Positions 1 to 5,886 of a DNA stretch of 8,502 nucleotides are shown in pieces. Within the stretch, counting starts at the first letter, position 1. Each line of letters opens with the position of its first letter. The DNA comes from an uncultured bacterium (GTDB taxonomy: Bacteria > Gemmatimonadota > Gemmatimonadetes > Palauibacterales > KS3-K002): NCBI GenBank assembly GCA_947581845.1, contig CANPVY010000004.1, positions 1-8,502 on the forward strand. Direction: 5' to 3'. The translations under genes and the position numbers were made by a program. Below the pieces are notes generated by a model. It ran no database searches and was not told where the DNA came from. It was given only the letters and a program-made list of their open reading frames with translations.

Positions 1-43
1 CGGCTATTCGATAGTGGTCGGCAGCTGGTAGGCTCGTAGTGAC

Positions 44-77
44 GGGGCGGCGCCGGCCATCGTGACGGCGCCTCCCC
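44..77. promoter_or_regulatory. strong GC hairpin upstream of a possible small ORF
   Basis: GGGGCGGCGCCG (44-55) pairs with CGGCGCCTCCCC (66-77) at 11 of 12 positions across a 10-base loop. No T-run follows, so it is not a typical intrinsic terminator. The CCTC at 71-74 could instead pair with the GAGG at 81-84, which belongs to a Shine-Dalgarno-like GGGAGG (79-84). Two mutually exclusive folds are therefore possible, one hiding the ribosome site. The structure is read from sequence; a regulatory role is inference. Confidence 0.4.
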
Positions 78-92
78 TGGGAGGTTGCAACT

Positions 93-179
93 GTGTACGG
101 CAGACTGATTCGAGCGCTGCTCATGACGGTATTCATCGTCCGAACGATCATCGTCGCCGCACTCATGATCTTTGAGTAG
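93..179 (+). CDS. possible 28-residue hydrophobic membrane peptide
   Basis: A GTG codon at 93 is preceded by GGGAGG (79-84) at an 8-base spacing and opens a 28-codon frame ending in TAG at 177-179. The peptide starts MYGRLIRALLMTVFIVR and continues TIIVAALMIFE. It has a basic N-terminus and one long hydrophobic stretch (about residues 9-27), fitting a single membrane-spanning segment or a leader peptide. An internal ATG at 123 would give an 18-residue version. I do not recognise a family. It lies 109 bases before the hydrolase start. Many random frames of this length exist, so the good ribosome site and composition are the only support. Confidence 0.3.
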   Translation: MYGRLIRALLMTVFIVRTIIVAALMIFE

Positions 180-288
180 GCGCGACGACCGGACCTATTC
201 GCATAGGCTCGCTATGAAACCACACAATCCATCCGCTCCTATCGGTTGGCGAGCGCTACCGATACGAAGCCGACCGAGGAGCTTCAAT

Positions 289-1392
289 ATGAAGAATTGT
301 GGTCCATTCGTGGGCGTCGTGATCCGCCTATATGTACCGGCGGTCCTGCTGGCCTGCGACGTCGCCTGTGAATTCGACCCCACTGAACCGACCGCCATCG
401 AGATCAGCCGGATGCAAGGTCTGCAGGGCTTCGAGGCTGCCCTAGACAGCCTGCGGGTCGAGCTGCGTATTCCCGGTATGTCGGCGTCCATCGCCGAAGA
501 CGGACAGATCGTCTGGTCCAAGGGCTTCGGCTACGCCGATGCCGAGGACCAGCGACCCGCCACGCCGAACACGCCTTTTCACCTCGCTTCTCTGACCAAG
601 CCGTTCGCGGCGACGATCGTCCTGCAGCTGGTCGAGGAGGGGCTCGTCGGCCTCGATGACCCCGTCAGCCGGTATGGCGTGACCTTGCAGGCCGACGGCG
701 TCATCCGGGTGCGTCATCTGCTCAACCACACATCCGAAGGCATCCCCGGCTCGCATTACAATTACTCCGGCGGCCGCTTCGGCCAGCTCGACCACGTCAT
801 CCAGGGCGCGGCCGGTCGTTCGTTCGGGGAATTGCTGATCGACAGGATCCTTCGGCCGCTTCAGTTGAACCGGACCGCGCCGAACCCGAGGCACGCTGAC
901 TTCAATCTGACAGGTCTCGACCGCGGCGAGTTCATGGCTCAGATGGCGGCTGGCTACGACCTGAGAGACGGCCGGGTCGTGCCGGCGGCGCACCCGACTT
1001 ATTTCGGAACGGCTGCCGGACTGGTCGCATCGACGGACGACATGGCCCGATTCTCTATCGCCATCGACGAAGGCCGGTTCCTCGAGCCCGGTACCTGGGA
1101 CTCGGTCTTCACCCCCGCCGTATCCAACGACGGTGTGACGCTGCCCTACGGCTTCGGGTGGTTCATCTGTGAACACGAAGCTGCCCGACTCCAGTGGCAC
1201 TACGGCTTGTGGAACAGCAACTCGTCGCTCATCGTCCGGGCACCGGCGAAGAAGCTTACGTTTGTCGTTCTCGCCAACACGAACATGCTGAGCCGCCGTT
1301 ACGGGCTCGGTCTCGATGCGAACGTCATGCGCTCCGATGTGGCACGACTGTTCGTCGAGTCGTTCGTGCTCGGTAACGAGCCGCCACCCTAG
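289..1392 (+). CDS. beta-lactamase-family serine hydrolase, predicted lipoprotein
   Basis: A 367-residue member of the serine beta-lactamase/PBP-like family (class C beta-lactamase, esterase EstB and D-aminopeptidase relatives), which acylate an active-site serine; the substrate cannot be read from sequence. The ATG at 289 is chosen because GAGGAG (276-281) lies 7 bases upstream and a signal peptide follows at once; the frame is open back to 172 but those codons lack export features. The lipobox is LLAC with Cys23, so the protein is probably lipid-anchored, with Asp24 next to it. Catalytic SxxK is S101-L-T-K104 in HLASLTKPF. The usual YxN is Y159-S-G161 in YNYSGGRF, so Asn is replaced by Gly, a variant I recall in some non-beta-lactamase members. 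The HxG/KTG-equivalent is H304-Y-G306. LLNHTSEG (144-151) matches the conserved LLxHTSG. Length is normal and the frame looks intact. A peptidase or esterase role is more likely than antibiotic resistance. Confidence 0.85.
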   Translation: MKNCGPFVGVVIRLYVPAVLLACDVACEFDPTEPTAIEISRMQGLQGFEAALDSLRVELRIPGMSASIAEDGQIVWSKGFGYADAEDQRPATPNTPFHLASLTKPFAATIVLQLVEEGLVGLDDPVSRYGVTLQADGVIRVRHLLNHTSEGIPGSHYNYSGGRFGQLDHVIQGAAGRSFGELLIDRILRPLQLNRTAPNPRHADFNLTGLDRGEFMAQMAAGYDLRDGRVVPAAHPTYFGTAAGLVASTDDMARFSIAIDEGRFLEPGTWDSVFTPAVSNDGVTLPYGFGWFICEHEAARLQWHYGLWNSNSSLIVRAPAKKLTFVVLANTNMLSRRYGLGLDANVMRSDVARLFVESFVLGNEPPP

Positions 1393-1399
1393 GCCTTGG

Positions 1400-1419
1400 C
1401 TACAGTTTCAGCTACAGTC
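1400..1419 (+). repeat. tandem hexamer CTACAG x2, 12-bp period
   Basis: CTACAGTTTCAGCTACAGTC holds two CTACAG units 12 bases apart. A near copy, TTACAGTTTAGCTACAGTC, occurs at 1744-1762 in the same orientation. Short direct repeats spaced about one helical turn resemble arm-type sites of tyrosine recombinases, but no integrase gene is visible, so the role is inference. Confidence 0.45.
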
Positions 1420-1501
1420 AGGTCTGATGAGCAGACGGCGGAGTCGTAAGTCGTTGTGAGGTCAGTGGCAGAGGCACGACTCGCACATAGACAGCAACTC
1501 A

Positions 1502-1535
1502 GGGGCTGCATCACGCAGCCCCTTTCCCTTCCTTT
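1502..1535 (+). terminator. rho-independent terminator
   Basis: GGGGCTGC (1502-1509), loop ATCAC, then a perfect GCAGCCCC (1515-1522), followed directly by the T-rich TTTCCCTTCCTTT. The T-tract is on the plus strand only. It sits 109 bases after the hydrolase stop, so it probably ends that transcript and insulates the kinase gene. Confidence 0.75.
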
Positions 1536-1558
1536 GCCCGTACTTCCCGCTGAGTTAC

Positions 1559-1578
1559 GGCACAATGGTGGCACAGTC
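1559..1578 (+). repeat. tandem hexamer GGCACA x2, 11-bp period
   Basis: GGCACAATGGTGGCACA (1559-1575) contains GGCACA twice, 11 bases apart, followed by GTC. The same layout, GGCACAATACCGGCACA, occurs on the minus strand inside both copies of the long direct repeat (about 6285-6301 and 8414-8430). Confidence 0.45.
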
Positions 1579-1743
1579 TTGAGCGACGCGGGCCTGGTCG
1601 TGCCCGTGAGGTCGGGTAGAGCTGTTAGTTCTGAACGCTTGGACACGAGGACCATTGGGGTCTATCGACCGCGAAATGAGACAGGAAGCGGCCTTCCACC
1701 TGTCGGTAGGTTCCCTCAGTCGTGTTAGAGCTCGACGGTCTGG

Positions 1744-1762
1744 TTACAGTTTAGCTACAGTC
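1744..1762 (+). repeat. second copy of the TACAG tandem motif
   Basis: TTACAGTTTAGCTACAGTC nearly repeats the motif at 1400-1419, differing by one base change and one deleted base. Its two TACAG cores are 11 bases apart. It lies 59 bases upstream of the kinase start and could equally be a binding site for a regulator. Confidence 0.45.
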
Positions 1763-1820
1763 CGACCACAAGGCGAAAAGATCTCTCTGAAGCACGTCGC
1801 ACAAATCCTGCGACCCCAGC

Positions 1821-3452
1821 ATGACTTGGCCAATCCCTCTGGCAGAGGACTCCACACGAACCTACGTTTCCGGCGTGAACCGGGCCGATCAACCGAGCGA
1901 CATCCCCGAGGCTCTGCGCGTGGCCCTTCCCAGCCGCTACGAGCTCATCCGGGTTCTGGGACGCGGCGGCATGGCGACCGTCTACCTCGCCACAGACCTG
2001 CGGCACGAGCGCTCGGTGGCCGTCAAAGTCCTGCGTCCTGACCTCGCCGCATCGCTGGCCAGCGAGCGATTCCTGAGAGAGATCCGCATCGCGGCACAGC
2101 TCAACCACCCGCACATCCTCACGTTGATTGACTCCGGCGCGACCGACGGCTTCCTCTACTACGTCATGCCCTTCGTAGAGGGGTCGCTACGCCAACTCTT
2201 GACGCGCCACAAGACCGTCAAAGCCGACCGGGCGTTGGAGGTCACACGAGAAGTAGCCGATGCACTGGGCTACGCTCACGGGCGCGGCATCGTGCACCGC
2301 GACATCAAGCCGGAGAACATCTTACTCTCCCAGGGTCACGCCGTGGTGGCGGACTTCGGGATCGCCCGGGCCATTACCACCGCCGGAGGTGAAAACCTCA
2401 CGCGTACCGGCTTCCCGGTGGGCACACTGGGCTACATGAGCCCGGAGCAGGCCGCCGGCCGCGTCCACCTCGATGAACGGACCGACATCTACAGCCTCGC
2501 CTGCGTCTTCTACGAGATGGTGATCGGCGAGACGCCGGGGTTGTGGGTCACCGAAGAGGCCGGAAAGGTCGGGCGCTTCATTGAGGCGCCGCCGCATCAT
2601 CGCGAGAGGCTAGAGCGCCTGCCCGGCTTCGTCGAGGGGACCCTGGTACACGCGATGCGCCTGCAACCGGAGGACCGTTTCCTCACCGCCGGCGAGTTCG
2701 CCCAGGCGCTGGAGGATGCCTTCAGGGGCACGCGCCGCTACAGCGAGGAGCAGGCCCAGGAGATCATCCGGCGCGCCGCCGAGCTGGACGCGCGACCTAC
2801 CCACGACAGCGCGCTTTCGCTGGGCGGTATCCAGCAGCTAGCCGCCGAGGTCGGCATCCCAGCCGAGCACGTTCGCGAAGCAGCGAGGGGGTTCGCTGAG
2901 CCGGAAACGAAAGTCAGCCGGGGCGGTTACTTCGGAGTCACCGGAAAGGTCGACCTAGGACAGGTTATCGACGCAGAGGTGGCGCAACAGGATTACGGGG
3001 CCATCCTCGAGGAGATCCGGCACACCATCGGCCAATCGGGCCGGGTCGTCGAGACCTTCGACGATTCACTATCCTGGGAGTTCAAGCCGGGACTCGGAGA
3101 ATGGACGCGGCGCGTGCAAGTGACGGTGGCGCCCAGGGACGGCAAGACGGCGATCCGCATTGTGGAGCATCCGGGCGCGGAGCAAGAGCTCGTGGTGGCC
3201 TCGGTGGCCGGTGGGATCGCTATGGCCGCGGCGGCGGGCGCCGCCGTTCATAGCCTCCTAGGCATGGACATTCCTGGCGCCGTCGTGATCGGCGCCGCGA
3301 CCTGGGCGGGGCTGTACGCCGCGATGCGAGCCTGGTACCACCGATTCGTCAACAGACGATCCCGCATCCTGTCCGGTTTGCTGGCGCGTCTGTCACGATA
3401 CGTGACGGGCCCCGAAACTCAGCGACTACCAGCGGGCGACGATCCTGCGTGA
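1821..3452 (+). CDS. membrane-anchored Ser/Thr protein kinase (PknB-type)
   Basis: A 543-residue Hanks-type kinase that transfers phosphate from ATP to Ser/Thr of unknown targets. Glycine loop GRGGMATVY (47-55), ATP-binding K69 in AVKVL, helix-C E87, catalytic HRDIKPEN (159-166, D161, N166), DFG (178-180), activation segment ending GTLGYMSPEQ (201-210). All catalytic residues are present, so it should be active. After the kinase fold (to about 300) comes a helical module starting YSEEQAQEIIRRAAEL and including LAAEVGIPAEHVREAARGF, then a mixed alpha/beta domain (about 375-450), then two hydrophobic segments (about 456-478 and 483-503) separated by GMDIPG, ending in a basic tail. The catalytic domain is thus cytoplasmic and anchored from the C-terminus. 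An in-frame TGA at 1788-1790 makes the ATG at 1821 the first ATG; no strong Shine-Dalgarno precedes it, and GTG at residue 19 is an alternative. The kinase and helical module strongly resemble Gemmatimonadota proteins. No partner phosphatase or operon mate is visible. Confidence 0.93.
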   Translation: MTWPIPLAEDSTRTYVSGVNRADQPSDIPEALRVALPSRYELIRVLGRGGMATVYLATDLRHERSVAVKVLRPDLAASLASERFLREIRIAAQLNHPHILTLIDSGATDGFLYYVMPFVEGSLRQLLTRHKTVKADRALEVTREVADALGYAHGRGIVHRDIKPENILLSQGHAVVADFGIARAITTAGGENLTRTGFPVGTLGYMSPEQAAGRVHLDERTDIYSLACVFYEMVIGETPGLWVTEEAGKVGRFIEAPPHHRERLERLPGFVEGTLVHAMRLQPEDRFLTAGEFAQALEDAFRGTRRYSEEQAQEIIRRAAELDARPTHDSALSLGGIQQLAAEVGIPAEHVREAARGFAEPETKVSRGGYFGVTGKVDLGQVIDAEVAQQDYGAILEEIRHTIGQSGRVVETFDDSLSWEFKPGLGEWTRRVQVTVAPRDGKTAIRIVEHPGAEQELVVASVAGGIAMAAAAGAAVHSLLGMDIPGAVVIGAATWAGLYAAMRAWYHRFVNRRSRILSGLLARLSRYVTGPETQRLPAGDDPA

Positions 3453-3467
3453 AGGCGACTATCATAG

Positions 3468-3509
3468 TGGCAGGGGGGAGACTCAAACTCCCAACCCACG
3501 GATTATGAT
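3468..3509 (-). other. 3' part of a tRNA(CAU) gene, probable attachment-site remnant
   Basis: Read on the minus strand this fits tRNA positions 32-73. Anticodon loop ATCATAA (anticodon CAT, with T33 and A37), 3' anticodon strand TCCGT, variable loop GGGTT, T-stem GGGAG/CTCCC closing a 7-base loop TTTGAGT, acceptor strand CCCTGCC and discriminator A; CCA is not encoded. The 5' side of the anticodon stem should read ACGGA but is CCGC(A)-like, so the tRNA match stops at the anticodon loop and there is no D-arm or 5' acceptor strand. Such 3' fragments are left when integrating elements use tRNA genes as attB. An elongator tRNA-Met source is likely. T-loop TTT in place of TTC suggests the copy no longer needs to function. 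Confidence 0.7.
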
Positions 3510-3531
3510 GCGGCCCACGGCTGGCACCGTT

Positions 3532-3548
3532 TACTGGAAAAACCAGTA
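3532..3548. repeat. perfect 6-bp inverted repeat with A5 loop
   Basis: TACTGG (3532-3537), AAAAA, CCAGTA (3543-3548). It lies 22 bases from the tRNA break point and could be a protein-binding palindrome or part of the recombination site. No T-run follows. Confidence 0.4.
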
Positions 3549-3620
3549 CCAGCAACAATAATCACCGATACCTTCCCGCACTGGATAGACCGCGATACGG
3601 CTATTTCTCGGTCAAAGTTG

Positions 3621-3641
3621 GCACACTTTCGAGCACACTTT
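3621..3641 (+). repeat. tandem GCACACTTT x2, 12-bp period
   Basis: GCACACTTT at 3621-3629 is repeated exactly at 3633-3641. It resembles the GGCACA pair at 1559. It lies about 110 bp from the tRNA fragment, on the side where the inserted DNA is expected, which fits an arm-type recombinase site; the function is inferred. Confidence 0.5.
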
Positions 3642-3718
3642 TCCAGCGAGGTCTCCCACTCTTCGTAGTTCTCCAGCGCGCCTGGAGACGCGCGGGCGGT
3701 CGCGGAGGCAAAACGCTG

Positions 3719-3766
3719 CTATTCAGAGAAGTTCATGCGACGCAGCAGGTCCTCCAAGCGTGGGTC
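3719..3766 (-). pseudogene. 3' end remnant of a lost gene (DPRLEDLLRRMNFSE)
   Basis: On the minus strand 15 codons read DPRLEDLLRRMNFSE followed by TAG (3719-3721). This closely resembles the DPRFQDLLRRMNLP-type C-terminus that I know from TPR-containing signalling proteins and kinases of Gemmatimonadota and Acidobacteriota. Upstream codons (SRACGERKLSDGCGS) do not look like the TPR region that should precede it, and the WGSS-repeat gene ends only 68 bases away. I infer that only the last codons survive after replacement or deletion of the rest. The match is short, so chance is not excluded. Confidence 0.45.
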
Positions 3767-3834
3767 CGAGCCACATCCGTCCGAGAGCTTCCTTTCCCCA
3801 CACGCTCGCGATGATGGCAGCACCCGCGGTCTCA

Positions 3835-5886
3835 TCACGAGCCACTACGTGTCCCGCGGAGAATGACGGAGCGCTCGCCTACCGCGAAGATTTCCTTGTC
3901 CGAGCTCCCCATGATGGCGTGGAGAGTCGCGGTCGTCCCGCTCGTCTGCGTCCTCCACCTGGTGCCGTCGTAGTGGAGGATTGTGCCGACATCCCCAACC
4001 GCGAAGACGTCCGTGGCGGAGCTGCCCCAGATGCCGCGAAGATGACGACTCGTCCGGCTCCTCTGTGGACTCCAGCTTGTGCCGTCGTAGTGGACGATCG
4101 TGCCGAACTCACCCACCGCGAAGACGTCCGTGGCGGAGCTGCCCCAGATGCCGTGAAGATCGTGCGTCGTCCCGCTCCTCTGTGGGCTCCACCTGCTGCC
4201 GTCGTAGTGGTAGACCTCGCCGCCCCAGCCGACCACGAAGACGTCCGTCGGGGAGCTGCCCCACACGGCAGTGAAGTTTAGACTCCCACCGTACATCTGC
4301 ACGCGCCATGTTATGCCATCGTAGTGGAGAATCGTGCTCTCGAACCCTACCGCGAAGACGTCCGTCGGTGAACTGCCCCAGATGGCGCGAGTTGTCTCAG
4401 ACGTCCGTTTCTCCTGTGGGCTCCAACTGGTGCCGTCGTAGCGGTGGATGCCGACGCCGCCGAACGGCACACCGCCGCCCACGAAGACGTCCGTCGCTGA
4501 GCTGCCCCAGATAGCATTGAGGGCCGCTGCGCCCCCCTCCCTAAAGCGTTCCGGCGCGCTCCAGCTCGCGCCGTCGAACCGACGAATTAGCGCCCCTTCA
4601 CCCACGGCGAATCCGGTCTGTGTCTCCGGGTCGATCCAAATAGAATAAAGGCTGGGACCCGCTTCTAGGACGGTCCACCTCGTGCCGTCGTAGTGGACGA
4701 TCGTGCCGGCGTCACCCGCCGCGAAGACGTCCGTCGGGGAACTCCCCCACACACCCCGATAAAAAGTCCGCCACTCAGACGTCCCAGGCTTCGTCTGCCG
4801 GCTCCAGCTCGTGCCGTCGTACTGCACTATGCCGAAGTTGCCGACCACGAAGACATCGGTCGGCGAGCTGCCCCACACACCCATGCTCTGAGAGTATTCC
4901 CCCAGAACGCTAGTCACTCGGTTCCAGCTCCTGCCGTCGTAGTGGAGGATCCTGCCGTCATCCCCCACCGCGAACACGTCCCTCGGTGAGCTGCCCCAGA
5001 TGCTGCTAAGCCAGCTACTCGTCCCGCTCGTCTGTTCCCTCCACCTCTTGCCGTCGTAGTGGAGGATCGTGCCGCGAAGGCCCACCGCGAAGACGTCCGT
5101 CGGTGAGCTGCCCCAGATGCCGCGAAGATCGTAACTCGTCCCGCTCCTCTGTGGACTCCAGCTGGTGCCGTCGTAGTGAAGGATCGTGCCGTCGTCCCCG
5201 ACCGCGAAGACATCCGTGGCCGAGCTGCCCCAGACATCGTGCAGCGGTGCCGGCGATGAACTCTCCTGTCGTCCCCAGCCAGTCCCGTCGTAGTGGAGGA
5301 TCATGCCAGCCCAGGTGAATGCACCTATCTTCACCTGGCCCACTGCGAAGACGTCGGTGGATGAACTGCCCCACACGCCTGAGAGACCTCCCTCTCCCCC
5401 GCTCCTCTGTATGCTCCAGCTGGTGCCGTCGTAGTGGAAGATCATGCCACGCGGGCCAAGCACGAAGACATCCGTCGGTGAGCTGCCCCATATCTCGCCT
5501 AGCCTGCCCCCTGTCGGTGCGATTCCATCGAGTTCCCACCGGACACTGTCAGCAACGAGCCCAAGCTGGAAGGTGGGAGAGCCCCCCTTGCGGTCGCTGT
5601 TGGTGGCCTGGACAGCGGTCACGTGCGTGCCGACTGCCAGGCTGCTCATGTCGAGAGCGAACCTCGTTCGGGGCCCAAGCTGGCAATCCTGACTAGAGAT
5701 CCAGACTACGCTGGGCAGGCCGACGACGGCCGCCTGGTCCTCAGCCCCCAGGGTATTCGCGGCGAACAGACCGACCTCGGCCTGCCTGATCAGCGATCGC
5801 GGTGCTTGAGTCGGCTCGTCCGGCGTTGAGCCCGTGAGCACAAGTGTCGCAACGATCAAGACACCGGGGAGCCTCGAACAATACAT
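3835..5886 (-). CDS. exported WGSS-repeat protein, probable beta-propeller
   Basis: A 683-residue protein starting at the ATG at 5884-5886, preceded by a perfect AGGAGG (plus-strand CCTCCT 5891-5896, 4-base spacing). The N-terminus MYCSRLPGVLIVATLVLTGS is a signal peptide. The site where relatives carry a lipobox reads LTGS, with Ser20 instead of Cys (codon TCA), so lipidation is not expected. Residues about 58-115 resemble an Ig/PKD-like module (VVWISSQDCQLG and LAVGTHVTAVQATNSD). Residues 133-683 are 14 tandem units of about 39 residues with consensus WGSSPTDVFAVGDDGTILHY, then DGTSWSPQRSGT and LRGI. Twelve units are canonical; unit 8 is degenerate (WIDPETQTGFAVG) and unit 14 is shortened and begins MGSS. 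Each unit has the strand pattern of one propeller blade, so 14 units could form two seven-bladed propellers. Probable role: extracellular or periplasmic binding; no catalytic residues are seen. Similar repeats occur in Myxococcota and Gemmatimonadota. Confidence 0.88.
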   Translation of the reverse strand: MYCSRLPGVLIVATLVLTGSTPDEPTQAPRSLIRQAEVGLFAANTLGAEDQAAVVGLPSVVWISSQDCQLGPRTRFALDMSSLAVGTHVTAVQATNSDRKGGSPTFQLGLVADSVRWELDGIAPTGGRLGEIWGSSPTDVFVLGPRGMIFHYDGTSWSIQRSGGEGGLSGVWGSSSTDVFAVGQVKIGAFTWAGMILHYDGTGWGRQESSSPAPLHDVWGSSATDVFAVGDDGTILHYDGTSWSPQRSGTSYDLRGIWGSSPTDVFAVGLRGTILHYDGKRWREQTSGTSSWLSSIWGSSPRDVFAVGDDGRILHYDGRSWNRVTSVLGEYSQSMGVWGSSPTDVFVVGNFGIVQYDGTSWSRQTKPGTSEWRTFYRGVWGSSPTDVFAAGDAGTIVHYDGTRWTVLEAGPSLYSIWIDPETQTGFAVGEGALIRRFDGASWSAPERFREGGAAALNAIWGSSATDVFVGGGVPFGGVGIHRYDGTSWSPQEKRTSETTRAIWGSSPTDVFAVGFESTILHYDGITWRVQMYGGSLNFTAVWGSSPTDVFVVGWGGEVYHYDGSRWSPQRSGTTHDLHGIWGSSATDVFAVGEFGTIVHYDGTSWSPQRSRTSRHLRGIWGSSATDVFAVGDVGTILHYDGTRWRTQTSGTTATLHAIMGSSDKEIFAVGERSVILRGTRSGS
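3838..5490 (-). repeat. 14 tandem in-frame ~117-bp coding repeats
   Basis: The DNA encoding the WGSS units repeats with a period near 117 bp, varying between about 111 and 141 bp. The most conserved plus-strand blocks are GTGCCGTCGTAGTGGA and GCGAAGACGTCCGT followed by GAGCTGCCCCA. Conservation at DNA level, not just protein, points to recent unit duplication or gene conversion. Units 8 and 9 are the most diverged. The repeat also creates long spurious frames on both strands. Confidence 0.9.

Larger units (their letters stand above)
1393..1820. other. 428-bp non-coding stretch between hydrolase and kinase
   Basis: No convincing gene on either strand. It holds an intrinsic terminator (about 1502-1535) and three tandem-hexamer motifs (1400-1419, 1559-1578, 1744-1762), the first followed by a small hairpin GTCTG-atgag-CAGAC (1422-1436). 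I looked for a tRNA or a tRNA 3' end here and found none. A kinase promoter should lie in the right part, but no clear -35/-10 pair stands out. Confidence 0.6.
3453..3834. other. 382-bp relic-rich region between convergent genes
   Basis: It contains, in order, the tRNA 3' fragment (3468-3509), a perfect inverted repeat (3532-3548), a tandem octamer-like motif (3621-3641), a hairpin TCTCCAG-cgcgc-CTGGAGA (3670-3688) without a T-run, and a gene 3' end (3719-3766, minus). No intact gene is present. The density of broken pieces suggests a recombination boundary between the kinase side and the exported-protein genes. Confidence 0.6.

Noticed and set aside
172..288. Upstream start for the serine hydrolase
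   Set aside because: The extra 39 residues are basic and arginine-rich, lack a ribosome site, and would place the lipoprotein signal peptide internally.
442..1200. A 252-codon minus-strand frame antisense to the hydrolase
   Set aside because: A shadow of a GC-rich gene; its composition follows the third-position bias of the opposite strand and no family is recognisable.
1419..1436. The minus-strand peptide VCSSDL, a known signature of unremoved Illumina adapter
   Set aside because: The bases here (GTCTGCTCATCAGACCTG) differ from the adapter sequence ending TGCTCTTCCGATCT, so the resemblance is only at the peptide level.
3468..3540. A complete functional tRNA gene
   Set aside because: The 5' half is missing: no pairing partner for the TCCGT anticodon strand, no D-arm and no 5' acceptor strand.
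3838..5490. CRISPR-like or satellite array of repeats
   Set aside because: The ~117-bp period is an in-frame coding repeat of about 39 residues, with no alternating unique spacers.
3835..5539. Several long open frames on both strands inside the WGSS-repeat gene
   Set aside because: They arise because the repeat unit is GC-rich and free of stops in other frames; only one frame has a signal peptide, a perfect ribosome site and sensible repeat conservation.
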